Of a DNA stretch of 64,000 nucleotides, positions 16,736 to 25,721 are shown piece after piece. Every line of letters starts with the position of its first letter. Positions within the stretch are counted from its first letter, which is position 1. The stretch comes from Chromatiaceae bacterium. Its GTDB lineage: Bacteria; Pseudomonadota; Gammaproteobacteria; Chromatiales; Chromatiaceae. Position numbers and translations under genes: made by a program. The stretch is taken from the NCBI GenBank assembly GCA_024235415.1, contig JACKML010000010.1, positions 1 to 64,000 on the forward strand. The letters are read 5' to 3'. The notes beneath the pieces were generated by a model. The model did no database searches. It was not told the origin of the DNA and worked only from the letters and a program-made list of their open reading frames with translations.

Positions 16736-17334
16736 GTTCCGGTTACGTCCTGATCCTGTACTACAGCCGCTACGGCGCGACTGCCGAGATGGCCCGCCAG
16801 GTGGCGCGCGGCGTCGAGGAAGGTGGCCTCGAGGCCCGCCTGCGCACGGTACCGGCGGTATCCGCCGACCACGAAGCGACCGCACCCCCTGTGCCCGAAA
16901 CCGGTGCTCCCTATGCGAGCATCGCCGATCTCGAAGGCTGTGCCGCGCTGGCGCTGGGCAGCCCGACCCGATTCGGCAACATGGCGGCAGCGCTAAAGTA
17001 CTTCATCGACGGCACCAGCCCGCTGTGGATCAAGGCCGCCCTCGCCGGCAAACCGGCCGGGGTGTTCACGTCAACCAGCAGCATCCATGGCGGTCAGGAG
17101 ACGACGTTGTTGTCGATGATGCTGCCACTGCTGCACCACGGCATGTTGATCACCGGCCTGCCCTACAGCGAGCCCGACCTGCTCAAGACCACGGCTGGCG
17201 GCACACCCTACGGTCCCTCGCACGTGGCCGGTGCGGACAGCAAACTGCCCTTGAGTACCGCGGAAAAGAACCTTTGCCAGGCCCTCGGCCGGCGCCTGGC
17301 GAAAATCGCCGTTGCCCTGCGGATGTCGGCATGA
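16732..17334 (+). CDS. wrbA: NAD(P)H:quinone oxidoreductase WrbA
   Basis: A flavodoxin-like FMN protein of 200 residues that reduces quinones by two electrons. FMN-binding loops are visible (YYSRYGATAEMAR for the phosphate; LGSPTRFGNMAAALKYF; STSSIHGGQETTLLSM), along with the WrbA-specific insert around LWIKAALAGKPAGVF. It starts with GTG overlapping the arsC stop, and its own TGA overlaps the ATG of the DUF2069 gene, so the four genes arsC to hda are translationally coupled. Confidence 0.93.
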   Translation: MSSGYVLILYYSRYGATAEMARQVARGVEEGGLEARLRTVPAVSADHEATAPPVPETGAPYASIADLEGCAALALGSPTRFGNMAAALKYFIDGTSPLWIKAALAGKPAGVFTSTSSIHGGQETTLLSMMLPLLHHGMLITGLPYSEPDLLKTTAGGTPYGPSHVAGADSKLPLSTAEKNLCQALGRRLAKIAVALRMSA

Positions 17335-17687
17335 AGACTGCTGCCGCGCGGGCGTTGTCACTGTTTGCCTACCTCGGGCTCATCGCCTGGGTGATGGCCT
17401 GGATCATCTTTCTCGGTGACGTGGCACGCGAGCATATCTCGCTGTGGCTTGTATTGCTGGTGACGCCCCTGTTGCTGCCGCTGCGTGGCGTGCTGGCCGG
17501 CGGGGACAAGGCCGTGATCTGGGGCACGCTGGTAGTGCTGCTGTACGCGGTGCACGGCGGAGTGGTGGCGTGGTCAGACCCCGACCAGCGCTGGCTGGGG
17601 CTGATCGAGTCCGGCCTCAGCCTGACCTACCTTTTCAGTGCCAGCTTCTTCGTTCGCTGGCGCGCGCTGGCGGCAACCGGGGCATGA
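17331..17687 (+). CDS. DUF2069 inner membrane protein
   Basis: The 118-residue protein has four predicted transmembrane helices. DUF2069 is a small membrane family of unknown function found between wrbA and hda in many gammaproteobacteria, as here. The ATG at 17331 overlaps the wrbA stop (ATGA) and its own stop overlaps the hda start, so both position and length are well supported. No catalytic residues are apparent. Confidence 0.87.
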   Translation: MKTAAARALSLFAYLGLIAWVMAWIIFLGDVAREHISLWLVLLVTPLLLPLRGVLAGGDKAVIWGTLVVLLYAVHGGVVAWSDPDQRWLGLIESGLSLTYLFSASFFVRWRALAATGA

Positions 17688-18379
17688 GCCGACAACTGCC
17701 GCTTGCCCTCGGCCTGCAACACATGCCGGGGCTCGACGACTTCATTATCGGCCGCAACCAGGTCGCGATCGACGCCCTGCGCCACGCACTCGATACGACC
17801 GGCGAGACCCTGCTGTACCTGTTCGGTCCTGCAGGCTGCGGCCGCAGTCACCTGCTGCTCGGACAGTGCGCAGCCGCCAAACAACGCGGTCTGCGCTGTG
17901 CCTACCTGCCACTGGCAGAACGCGCGGCAATGGCACCGCAGATGCTCGAGGGCCTGGAGACACTGGACCTGGTGGCAGTCGACGACATACAGACGATCGC
18001 AAGTGACCCGGACTGGGAGGAGGCATTGTTCGCGTTGTTCAATCGCTGCCGCGATCACGCCACGCGGATGGTGTTCAGCGCCGACCGTGGCCCCGCCGCG
18101 CTGCCGCTGCGCCTGCCTGATCTGCGCAGTCGCCTGGCCTGGGGACTGAGCCTTTCGCTGCAACCGCTCGACGATGCCGGGCGACTGCAACTGTTGCAGT
18201 CGCTGGCGGCGCGCCGCGCACTGAAGCTACCGGACGACGTTGCGCGCTACCTGCTGGATCGCATGCCGCGCCATCCCAAGGACCTGGTCGATACCGTGAC
18301 GCGCCTGGATCAGGCCTCACTGGCCGAAAAACGCCGCCTCACGATCCCCTTCGTGCGCGACAGCCTCGATCTTCGGTAA
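17684..18379 (+). CDS. hda: DnaA regulatory inactivator Hda
   Basis: Hda is a AAA+ protein that binds the DNA-loaded beta clamp and stimulates ATP hydrolysis on DnaA after initiation. The 231-residue protein begins with the clamp-binding motif QLPLAL. A DnaA-like domain follows: degenerate Walker A (GPAGCGRSHLL), Walker B (LVAVDDIQ), and the sensor 2/lid region near RMPRHPKDLVDTV. The ATG at 17684 overlaps the DUF2069 stop (ATGA). Last gene of the arsC-wrbA-DUF2069-hda unit. Confidence 0.94.
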   Translation: MSRQLPLALGLQHMPGLDDFIIGRNQVAIDALRHALDTTGETLLYLFGPAGCGRSHLLLGQCAAAKQRGLRCAYLPLAERAAMAPQMLEGLETLDLVAVDDIQTIASDPDWEEALFALFNRCRDHATRMVFSADRGPAALPLRLPDLRSRLAWGLSLSLQPLDDAGRLQLLQSLAARRALKLPDDVARYLLDRMPRHPKDLVDTVTRLDQASLAEKRRLTIPFVRDSLDLR

Positions 18380-18410
18380 GCGACCGCGGAAAGGTCCTGA
18401 CATCCACCGA

Positions 18411-18432
18411 CGGCCCGCCGATCGCTGGGCCG
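18411..18432. terminator. Weak stem-loop between hda and perM-like genes
   Basis: A 6-bp CGGCCC/GGGCCG inverted repeat, extendable inward through GC pairs, lies between the convergent hda and PerM-like genes. There is no T-run, so it is a weak terminator candidate only. Confidence 0.3.
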
Positions 18433-18454
18433 CGGATCAGGTCCGCCATCCCTT

Positions 18455-19552
18455 TCAGCCGCCGTCCGGCGGGCCCGGGTCGCTGACGTCTTCGTCGACT
18501 GCCGCCGCAAACAGGTTGCTCGCGCGATACGAATCAACGGCATGGCGCACCAGCACCATCGCCACCGCGGCAACCGGCAGCGCCAGCAGGATGCCGAAAA
18601 ATCCATACAGCTGGCCACCGGCCATCACCGCAAAAATCACCGCCACCGGATGCAGGCCGATACGCTCGCCGACCAGGCGCGGTGTCAGCACAGTCCCCTC
18701 GACCGCCTGACCGGCGACGAACACCAGGATCACCCAAGGCAGGTCGCCGATCCCCTGAACCTGCAGCACCGACGCGACGCCGGCGACCAGGATGCCGACT
18801 ATCAATCCCAGGTAGGGAACGAAACTGACGATGCCCGCCAGCATCCCGATCAGCAGCGCGAACTCCAGGCCTACCAGCCACAGGCCCGTGGTGTAGATCA
18901 CACCCAATGCGAACATCACCAGCAGCTGCCCGCGCAGGAAGGCGCTCAACACCTCGTCGGCCTCGCGCGCCAGACGCGATACCGTGGCCTCATTGCGTCT
19001 CGGCAACAAGGCATGCACACCGGCGACCAGATGATCCCAGTCGCGCAGCAGGTAGAAGGTCAGCACCGGCACCAGCAGGAGGTTCGCCAGCCAGCCCAGC
19101 ACCGCCAGGCCAGATCCCGAAAACGTCGACCATACATTTGCCAGCAGCCCGCCGGCCTCGCGCCAATGGCTGGCCAGGGTCCGCTGCAGCAGCCCGAGAT
19201 CCAACTGCGTGACCTCGACAGGCAACAACGCCTGGATCCGCGGCACCACGTGCGACCTGGCCCATTCGAGATAGACCGGCAGCTTCTGCATCAATTGGCC
19301 GATCTGCGCCTCGATACGCGGCAACAGCACGATCAGCGACAGCACCAGCAGCAGAAAGATCACGCTGAATACCAAGACCACCGCCGGCGTCCGCTTCAGC
19401 CTGCGTGCCTCCAGCCGATCCACCAGCGGGTCCCCGAGATAGGCAAGCAGGGCCGCGACGACGAAAGGCATAAGAATCGGCGACAAGAGGTACAAAAGCC
19501 CGCCGCCTGTCAGCAGCCACACCAGCGTCCAGGGGACCCGCCCCTCATTCAT
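18455..19552 (-). CDS. AI-2E family transporter, PerM-like permease
   Basis: The 365-residue protein has about eight hydrophobic helices and the AI-2E/PerM signatures: GDPLVDRLEARRLKRTPAV near the N-terminus, SFVPYLGLIVG, and VLTPRLVGERIGLHPVAVIF near the C-terminus. Family members include the putative permease PerM, TqsA and Na+(Li+)/H+ antiporters; the substrate cannot be read. ATG at 19552 overlaps the stop of the CDP-alcohol transferase gene (ATGA), so the two are co-transcribed. Confidence 0.88.
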   Translation of the reverse strand: MNEGRVPWTLVWLLTGGGLLYLLSPILMPFVVAALLAYLGDPLVDRLEARRLKRTPAVVLVFSVIFLLLVLSLIVLLPRIEAQIGQLMQKLPVYLEWARSHVVPRIQALLPVEVTQLDLGLLQRTLASHWREAGGLLANVWSTFSGSGLAVLGWLANLLLVPVLTFYLLRDWDHLVAGVHALLPRRNEATVSRLAREADEVLSAFLRGQLLVMFALGVIYTTGLWLVGLEFALLIGMLAGIVSFVPYLGLIVGILVAGVASVLQVQGIGDLPWVILVFVAGQAVEGTVLTPRLVGERIGLHPVAVIFAVMAGGQLYGFFGILLALPVAAVAMVLVRHAVDSYRASNLFAAAVDEDVSDPGPPDGG

Positions 19553-20109
19553 CGTGGGGAGTCCCACCGGCGCGCGCGTTGGCTCCACTCGCGGACGTAG
19601 CCCACGCCACTGAGCACGACCGTCAGCATCACCGACCAGATCAGCGTCTGCATCAGCCAGTTGGGCACGACAGAGAACCCCAGGCCAAGCACGCCGGCCG
19701 CGGCCAACGCAATCTGCAGGAAGGTGTTGAGCTTGCTCACCATGCTCGGTTCCGGCTGCACCGCCTCAATCCGGAAGTTGTACACGGTCGCCCCGATCAC
19801 GATCACCAGATCGCGCACCAGCACACTGAGAACCAGCCACCACGGAAACACACCGAGCCACCAAAGACAGACGAACGTCGAGACCAGCAGGAACTTGTCG
19901 GCCAGGGCGTCGAGAATCCCGCCGAGGCGCGAACTCCAGTCGAAGCGCTTGGCAAGAAAGCCGTCGAGCCCATCCGAGGCGCCGGCGATCAGAAACAACC
20001 AGATCGCGACGGTGAATTCGCGGTTCAGCAGACACCAGATGATCGGCAGCACCAGCACGATCCGGGCCGCACTGATCAGGTTTGGCAGATGGCGCAGGTA
20101 GGACTTCAT
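19549..20109 (-). CDS. CDP-alcohol phosphatidyltransferase (PgsA-like)
   Basis: An integral membrane enzyme of 186 residues. The catalytic CDP-alcohol phosphotransferase motif is intact (SDGLDGFLAKRFDWSSRLGG, then ILDALADK), with the Asp residues that bind metal and CDP. It transfers a phosphatidyl group from CDP-diacylglycerol to an alcohol. Sequence resembles PgsA (glycerol-3-phosphate acceptor), but in this perM/DUF2066 neighbourhood the copy is often a paralog of pgsA, so no symbol is given. Confidence 0.86.
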   Translation of the reverse strand: MKSYLRHLPNLISAARIVLVLPIIWCLLNREFTVAIWLFLIAGASDGLDGFLAKRFDWSSRLGGILDALADKFLLVSTFVCLWWLGVFPWWLVLSVLVRDLVIVIGATVYNFRIEAVQPEPSMVSKLNTFLQIALAAAGVLGLGFSVVPNWLMQTLIWSVMLTVVLSGVGYVREWSQRARRWDSPR

Positions 20110-20133
20110 CGGAGGCGTGGCAGGTCAGCGGCG

Positions 20134-21246
20134 TCAGTTACGCAGTCGATAATACAGGTCGACCTCGGGCAAGACCGGCACCGCGGCCGGCGCAACGCCG
20201 CCCGAACCGGCCACGGCGACCGGGGGAACCGGACGCAACGGTGCCGGTTCCGCACTCAGCAGACCGCTGGCATCGAGTCCCCGCACCAGGTTGGCCTGAC
20301 CGGCGCGCAGCTGCAGGTCGAAGGTGAAGGCATCGTCCCTGACGTGGCGCAGCGCCACCCCCGCCACGGCATCGAGCGATTCGAGCAGTGCCACCAGGCG
20401 CCCGTAGGCAGCGAGATCGTAGACACCGGCAATGCGCACCAGCGTCCCGTACTGATCACCGGCCGCCAGCATCGGTGCGTAGCGTGCCGCCAGCAGGTCC
20501 TGTGCCTGATCGATCGCGGACACCATTGTCTCCTCGAGTGATTTGGCCGGGGTCTGGAAGCCCTGACTGTCCTCGCGATCGATCAGCGACCACTGGCCAT
20601 TCCATCTGCCGCCGCCGAGTGCCCGCAGCCGGCCGCTGAGCACCACGCTGTGCGGATAGCGCTCGGAGGCGAGTGCTATCGCGGCGCGGTAGTCCGACCA
20701 CAGGTCCGCGGCCGTCAGTCTGCCCTGGTCCTCCAGGTCCATCAGCGGCAACTGCAGCGGCATCCCCCGCTGTTGCGCCTGCTCGGTCACGGCCGCCCTG
20801 GCCGCCGGTTCGTTCTCGAGATTCAGCAGTGTGCGCGCCCCCGCCTGTTCGCTCGCAAGCCACAAAAGGACACCGGGTCGTTGCGTCCACACCGGGAGAT
20901 TGCGTTCGCGCATCATGCGCTCGACCACCGGCTGATCGAAGCGCGCCCACAGGTAACGGACCATGCCGCCGTCCTTGTCCGCGGACCGGTAGCGGTATTG
21001 CTGGACCAGCGAAGGGGCCGCGGCGAGCATCTGTTTTGCCGCCGGCTGCCCGGCAATGCCAGCATTGCCGCTGACCCGCGCCATGACCGATCCGAGCAGT
21101 TGCGACAGCGCTGTATTGCGGGTCTCGCTACCCTCGTCGGCGACCACGGTCTCGGCAGAGTAAAGGTCCGCAGGCACCACCGCAGCGGCGGACAGGCTGA
21201 ACACACACAACCACAGGCAGACGATCGATTTTTGCAGCTTATACAT
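20134..21246 (-). CDS. DUF2066 domain-containing exported protein
   Basis: The 370-residue product has a signal peptide (about residues 1-22, LSAAAVVPADL) and the DUF2066 pattern (ALSQLLGSVMARVSGNAGI; KDGGMVRYLWARFDQPVVERMM; GVLLWLA). Function unknown. It is the divergent neighbour of purM in many gammaproteobacteria, which is how I recognise it. It probably heads the reverse unit DUF2066, CDP-alcohol transferase, PerM. Confidence 0.85.
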   Translation of the reverse strand: MYKLQKSIVCLWLCVFSLSAAAVVPADLYSAETVVADEGSETRNTALSQLLGSVMARVSGNAGIAGQPAAKQMLAAAPSLVQQYRYRSADKDGGMVRYLWARFDQPVVERMMRERNLPVWTQRPGVLLWLASEQAGARTLLNLENEPAARAAVTEQAQQRGMPLQLPLMDLEDQGRLTAADLWSDYRAAIALASERYPHSVVLSGRLRALGGGRWNGQWSLIDREDSQGFQTPAKSLEETMVSAIDQAQDLLAARYAPMLAAGDQYGTLVRIAGVYDLAAYGRLVALLESLDAVAGVALRHVRDDAFTFDLQLRAGQANLVRGLDASGLLSAEPAPLRPVPPVAVAGSGGVAPAAVPVLPEVDLYYRLRN

Positions 21247-21352
21247 GGCGCAGAGTTTAACCCGGTTGCGATTTGCGGTGGTGGGCCAAGTTGATCACAG
21301 TGCAGCCACCGCGGTCTGCAGCTGGACAAACCGCAGTTGTTCGATTGCCACC

Positions 21353-21382
21353 TTGGTGCGAGCTGCACGCAGGGGCTAAAAT
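21353..21382 (+). promoter_or_regulatory. Candidate purM promoter that decides its start codon
   Basis: TTGGTG (21353-21358) and TAAAAT (21377-21382) are separated by 18 bases; the -10 matches consensus at five of six. The -10 overlaps the in-frame ATG at 21381, so a transcript starting near 21390 could not use that codon. This supports TTG 21414 as the real purM start. Confidence 0.5.
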
Positions 21383-21413
21383 GCCGCTTTTGCAGCCCTC
21401 CGCGGAGTCAGTC

Positions 21414-22472
21414 TTGAGCGAACAACCCCCCAGCAGCGATACCGGCGGCTTGAGTTACGCGCAGGCCGGGGTCGATATCGACGCCGGCAATGCCCTGGTC
21501 GAACGAATCAAGCCGATCGTGAAGAACACCTTCCGCCCCGGGGTAATGGCCGGTCTCGGCGGCTTTGGTGCACTGTTCGAGCTCCCGATCGACCGCTACC
21601 GCGAACCTGTCCTGGTGTCGGGCACCGACGGCGTCGGCACCAAGCTCAAGCTGGCGATGCAGCTGGGACGTCACGACACCATCGGCATCGACCTGGTGGC
21701 GATGTGCGTCAACGACATCGTCGTCTCCGGTGCCGAACCGCTGTTCTTCCTCGACTACTACGCAACCGGCAGGCTCGATGTCGACACTGCCGCCGACGTG
21801 ATCAGCGGCATTGCCCGTGGTTGCGAACTGGCCGGCTGCGCCCTGACCGGCGGTGAGACCGCCGAGATGCCCGGCATGTATGCCGCGGGCGACTATGACC
21901 TGGCCGGGTTTGCGGTCGGCATCGTGGAAAAATCGCGCATCCTGCAACCGGACAGCGTGCAGGTCGGCGATGTCCTGCTCGGAATTGCGTCATCGGGACC
22001 GCACTCCAACGGTTATTCCCTGGTCCGCAAAGTCCTCGAGGTCAGCGGTGCGGACCTGCAACAAGCCATGGGTGACATTACCCTCGCCGATGCACTGATC
22101 GCACCGACGCGCATCTATGTGAAGTCGCTGTTGACCCTGCTGGGCGAGGTCGACGTGCATGCGCTGGCGCACATCACCGGTGGTGGACTCACAGAAAACC
22201 TTCCGCGTGTCCTGCCCGACAACAGCTGTGCGCAGGTCCGGCGTGACAGCTGGCAGCTGCCCCCGGTGTTCCAGTGGCTGCAGAGCGCCGGGCGGATCGC
22301 CGATGCCGAGATGCTGCGCACCTTCAACTGTGGCATCGGCATGGTGGTGTGCGTCCCGGCACAGGCTGCCGAACGTGCGATCCAGGTCCTGCGCGAGCAG
22401 GGCGAGACGGTGTATCGGATCGGTGATATCGCCGCCTGCGAATGCGAGGCGCCCTGCGTCCGCTACACATGA
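21414..22472 (+). CDS. purM: Phosphoribosylformylglycinamidine cyclo-ligase (AIR synthetase)
   Basis: PurM closes the imidazole ring in step five of purine synthesis (FGAM + ATP to AIR). The 352-residue protein shows GVDIDAGNALVERIKP, the Gly-rich GLGGFGALFEL, and ATP-binding VSGTDGVGTKLKLA, all highly conserved. I chose TTG 21414 (GGAG 6 bases upstream): the encoded SEQPPSSDTGGLSYAQAG matches homologue length and a promoter -10 overlaps the alternative ATG at 21381. The stop overlaps the purN start (ATGA). Confidence 0.95.
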   Translation: MSEQPPSSDTGGLSYAQAGVDIDAGNALVERIKPIVKNTFRPGVMAGLGGFGALFELPIDRYREPVLVSGTDGVGTKLKLAMQLGRHDTIGIDLVAMCVNDIVVSGAEPLFFLDYYATGRLDVDTAADVISGIARGCELAGCALTGGETAEMPGMYAAGDYDLAGFAVGIVEKSRILQPDSVQVGDVLLGIASSGPHSNGYSLVRKVLEVSGADLQQAMGDITLADALIAPTRIYVKSLLTLLGEVDVHALAHITGGGLTENLPRVLPDNSCAQVRRDSWQLPPVFQWLQSAGRIADAEMLRTFNCGIGMVVCVPAQAAERAIQVLREQGETVYRIGDIAACECEAPCVRYT

Positions 22473-23125
22473 GCACGACCGATGGGCGACTGGCGGTCGT
22501 GGTGCTCGTCTCAGGCAGCGGCAGCAACCTGCAGGCACTGATCGACGCGGCCGCCTCCCCGGCATCACGCTTCTGCATCACCGGGGTGATCAGCAACCGC
22601 CCCGGTGCGCTCGGACTGCAGCGCGCAGTTGCTGCCGGTATTCCGACGCGGGTGGTCGATCACACGCTGTTCCCCGACCGCCACAGCTTCGACGCCGCGC
22701 TGGCAGAGGCGATCGACGGATTCTCTCCTGGCCTGGTGGTGCTCGCCGGCTTCATGCGCATCCTGACCAGCGACTTCGTCGGTCGTTACGCCGGACGCAT
22801 GCTCAACATCCACCCCTCGCTGCTGCCCGAATTCCAGGGCCTGCACACCCACCGTCGTGCACTCGAGGCCGGCGTTCGTGAACATGGCGCCAGCGTGCAC
22901 TTTGTCACCGACGAACTGGATGGCGGCCCGGTGATCGCCCAGGTACGGGTTGCGGTGAAGACCGGCGATGACGAGGCGTCCCTGGCCGGGCGCGTGCTGG
23001 CACGCGAACACGAACTGCTGCCGCAGGTCGTCGGCTGGTTCGCCAGCGACCGCGTGGCGCTGCGAGATGGCAGGGCATGGCTGGACGGCAAGGCGTTGCA
23101 GGAGCCCGTCGAGTGCTGCGCCTGA
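22469..23125 (+). CDS. purN: Phosphoribosylglycinamide formyltransferase 1
   Basis: PurN formylates GAR using 10-formyl-THF, step three of purine synthesis. The 218-residue enzyme has the phosphate-binding SGSGSNLQALID loop, the folate/catalytic stretch LAGFMRILTSDFV, and the Asn/His/Asp centre (MLNIHPSLLPEFQGLHTH, TDELDGGPVIAQ). ATG at 22469 overlaps the purM stop by 4 bases. Its end overlaps the DUF3108 gene by 13 bases. Confidence 0.95.
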   Translation: MSTTDGRLAVVVLVSGSGSNLQALIDAAASPASRFCITGVISNRPGALGLQRAVAAGIPTRVVDHTLFPDRHSFDAALAEAIDGFSPGLVVLAGFMRILTSDFVGRYAGRMLNIHPSLLPEFQGLHTHRRALEAGVREHGASVHFVTDELDGGPVIAQVRVAVKTGDDEASLAGRVLAREHELLPQVVGWFASDRVALRDGRAWLDGKALQEPVECCA

Positions 23126-23868
23126 TCCGCTGCCTGGCCTGCGCGGCCTCGCCGCTCGCGCTGCTGGCCTGCACCCCGGCGCCGCAGGCGCCATCACCCG
23201 ATACCCTGGGAAATCCCCTCGCGGTCGAGGCCGGGTACCGCCTGCTGTTCAATGACACGCTGGTCGGCAACGCCTTTTTTGCGCTCCGGATCGACGCGGA
23301 TCACAGCTATGTCCTCGAGGCGTTGACCACGCCGGCCGGCAAGATGGAGCAGGCCGCAGGACACGAGATCCTGGAGAGCAGTCGCGGCAACGTCGATGGC
23401 GCACTGGTCCAACCCGAGGAATTCACCCACAGCGTGATCGACGGTGAGCACATCAAGGTCGAACGCCTGTTGTTCGACTGGGACAAGCGCCTGCTGCGAC
23501 GAATCGACGGTGAGGCCACGCAGACCGTCAGCCTGCAGCCAGGCACCCACGATCGTCTCAGTTACCTTCTGGCCGCGCGACACCTGGCGTCAGCTGCCGG
23601 TGACGCGGTAGAGATTGAGATCGCATCGCCGCGGGCCAGCGAAAAGACCCGACTCGAGTTGCAGGATGCCGAGCCGATCGAGGTCCCGGCCGGGCGTTTT
23701 CGTGCGCTGGGCATCACGCGCGCCACGGCCGAAAACGGCGAAACGCGGTCGCTGTGGTTCGACGTCGAGGCCTCCCCGCTCCCGCTGCGCGTGTCACACA
23801 GCTGGGACGGCAATACCGTGGAGATGGTCCTGGAGACGCTCAGCCAGGTCCCTGGTGATCCTCACTGA
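23113..23868 (+). CDS. DUF3108 lipoprotein
   Basis: The 251-residue product has an N-terminal signal with lipobox ALLACTP (Cys about residue 17), indicating a lipoprotein. The mature chain is beta-rich with the DUF3108 pattern (AGYRLLFNDTLVGNAFFAL; HDRLSYLLAARHL; EVPAGRFRALGITR; SLWFDVEASPLPLRV). Function unknown; DUF3108 follows purN in many gammaproteobacteria. GTG 23113 is preferred (GGAG 8 bases upstream), inside the end of purN. Its 3' end overlaps the convergent dcd gene by 29 bases. Confidence 0.85.
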   Translation: MLRLIRCLACAASPLALLACTPAPQAPSPDTLGNPLAVEAGYRLLFNDTLVGNAFFALRIDADHSYVLEALTTPAGKMEQAAGHEILESSRGNVDGALVQPEEFTHSVIDGEHIKVERLLFDWDKRLLRRIDGEATQTVSLQPGTHDRLSYLLAARHLASAAGDAVEIEIASPRASEKTRLELQDAEPIEVPAGRFRALGITRATAENGETRSLWFDVEASPLPLRVSHSWDGNTVEMVLETLSQVPGDPH

Positions 23869-24436
23869 TGCGACTGGCCACCGGGCCGCTCTGGCCGCGA
23901 TACTTGGCATCGTCCCGCTTGGTGTAAGGGTGACGCGCCGGTGCGGTCAGGGTCTCGAAGCTCATCGCACCGATCGCCATACCCGGACGCAGGGCCAGCG
24001 GCAGTTTCCCCGAGTTGAAGAACTCGAGCACGATATTGCCGCTCCAGCCCGGATCGATGCGGTGTGCCGTCACGTGCACCATCAAGCCCAGTCGCGCCAG
24101 GCTGGAGCGGCCATCGAGCCAGCCCACCAGGTCGTCCGGCAGCGTGATGGATTCGAAGGTGGTGCCAAGTGCGAGCTCGCCAGGGTGCAGCACGAAGGTT
24201 TCCTGCTCGCTGATATAGATCTCGTCGCCCATGACCTTTTCCACCGCCAGGTTGACCTGCTCGCGCGAACCCGACAGATCGATGTAGGGGATGGTGTGTG
24301 AACTGAACACGCGAAAACGGTGACCGAGTCGCAGGTCGACCGATACACCCGTGATCGCCCGGTCTTCCGGACGCGGCTCGATCCGTATGCGCTGCTGGTC
24401 GAGTGCCGCGATGATGTCGCTGTCGCAGAGTCTCAT
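23840..24436 (-). CDS. dcd: dCTP deaminase
   Basis: Dcd converts dCTP to dUTP, feeding dTMP synthesis. The 198-residue protein is near the E. coli length (193). It has the family signatures SVDLRLGHRFRVF, the nucleotide-binding DGRSSLARLGLMVHVTA, HRIDPGWSGNIVLEFFNSG with the catalytic Glu, and the C-terminal lid AKYRGQSGPVASR. It ends tail to tail with the DUF3108 lipoprotein, overlapping by 29 bases. In Pseudomonas dcd is followed by mrp and metG; here about 7 kb separate them. Confidence 0.96.
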   Translation of the reverse strand: MRLCDSDIIAALDQQRIRIEPRPEDRAITGVSVDLRLGHRFRVFSSHTIPYIDLSGSREQVNLAVEKVMGDEIYISEQETFVLHPGELALGTTFESITLPDDLVGWLDGRSSLARLGLMVHVTAHRIDPGWSGNIVLEFFNSGKLPLALRPGMAIGAMSFETLTAPARHPYTKRDDAKYRGQSGPVASRISEDHQGPG

Positions 24437-24521
24437 GGCTTTCCGGTCTCCGGCTTGGCAGTGCGAGGCACGAGTCTACACCAGCGCGGCGACGGCACGC
24501 GCGCCGGGGTTGGCGACAAGG

Positions 24522-25721
24522 TCAGAGTCCGAGCCTGGCAGCGACGAAGTCCGCATCCTTGTCACCGCGACCAGACAGATTGACCAGAATCGTCTGGTCT
24601 CTACCCATGGCTGGCGCCTCGCGCATCGCATACGCGACCGCGTGGGCCGACTCCAGCGCGGGGATGATGCCTTCCATGCGAGAGAGCGTCATGAATGCGT
24701 CCAGGCACTCCTGGTCAGTCGCCGTCGCATAGTCGACACGCTTTATGTCCTTCAGGAAGCAGTGTTGTGGGCCGACGCCCGGGTAGTCCAGTCCGGAGGC
24801 GATCGAGTACACCGGCAGCGGGTTGCCCTGCGCATCCTGCAGGTTGTAGCACTTGAAGCCGTGCAACACGCCGGGTGCACCCAGGGTCAGGGTCGCTGCG
24901 TGATCCGGGGTATCCAGGCCATGTCCCGCGGGCTCGACGCCGACGATCTGCACATCCTCGTCATCGAGAAAGGCCGTGAACAGGCCCATCGCGTTCGAGC
25001 CGCCGCCGACACAGGCGGTGATCCGTGTTGGCAGTCGCCCCTCCAGCGCAAGAAACTGCGCACGCGCCTCTTCGCCGACCACCTGCTGAAAATCACGCAC
25101 CATCATCGGGAACGGATGTGGCCCGACCACCGAACCGATCGCGTAGATGCTGTTGACCGGGTCCTGGAGATACGCCTCGAACGCCGAATCCACTGCATCC
25201 TTCAGCGTTGCCGTGCCGCGCGTCACCGCCACCAGTTTGCAGCCCAGGATCTTCATCTTGGTGACATTGGGATGCTCCTTCTCGATGTCCACCTGCCCCA
25301 TGTGGATCTCACAGGGGATCCCGACCAGGGCGCAGGCAGTCGCCAGCGCCACGCCGTGCTGTCCGGCGCCGGTCTCGGCGAGCACCTTCTTCTTGCCCAT
25401 GTGCTTGGCCAGCAGGGCCTCGCCGATGCAATGATTGATCTTGTGCGCACCTGTGTGGTTCAGGTCTTCGCGCTTGAGGAAGATGCGGGCCCCGCCGAGA
25501 TGCTCTGACAGGCGTTTGGCATAGAACAGCGGACTGGGTCGCCCGATATACGTCGACTGAAGTTCGTGCAACTCATGCTGAAACGCCGCACTGTCACGGA
25601 TCTCCAGGTAGGCGGCGGTGATCTCGTCCATCACCGACTTGAGTTCGGGTGGGATGAACTGGCCCCCATACTCGCCGAAAAAACCGTTTTCGTCGGGCAT
25701 GGGGATGGGTGGCATCTTCAT
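24522..25721 (-). CDS. trpB: Tryptophan synthase beta chain, TrpB paralog without TrpA
   Basis: A PLP enzyme of 399 residues that makes tryptophan from indole and serine. The PLP Lys94 (LNHTGAHKINH), catalytic Glu115 (AETGAGQHGVA) and phosphate-binding GGGSNAMG are present, as are the start GEYGGQF and the end NLSGRGDKD. No trpA is adjacent; canonical trpB genes overlap trpA. Segments such as EIHMGQVDIEKEHPNVTKM differ from the usual E. coli-like TrpB, so this may be a second, stand-alone copy for indole salvage. Expressed as a single gene on the reverse strand. Confidence 0.9.
   Translation of the reverse strand: MKMPPIPMPDENGFFGEYGGQFIPPELKSVMDEITAAYLEIRDSAAFQHELHELQSTYIGRPSPLFYAKRLSEHLGGARIFLKREDLNHTGAHKINHCIGEALLAKHMGKKKVLAETGAGQHGVALATACALVGIPCEIHMGQVDIEKEHPNVTKMKILGCKLVAVTRGTATLKDAVDSAFEAYLQDPVNSIYAIGSVVGPHPFPMMVRDFQQVVGEEARAQFLALEGRLPTRITACVGGGSNAMGLFTAFLDDEDVQIVGVEPAGHGLDTPDHAATLTLGAPGVLHGFKCYNLQDAQGNPLPVYSIASGLDYPGVGPQHCFLKDIKRVDYATATDQECLDAFMTLSRMEGIIPALESAHAVAYAMREAPAMGRDQTILVNLSGRGDKDADFVAARLGL

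Noticed and set aside
18542..19600. 352-residue forward ORF rich in Gln/His
   Set aside because: Antisense shadow of the PerM-like gene with no ribosome-binding site.
24351..25508. 385-residue forward ORF
   Set aside because: Antisense of trpB and the dcd start region.
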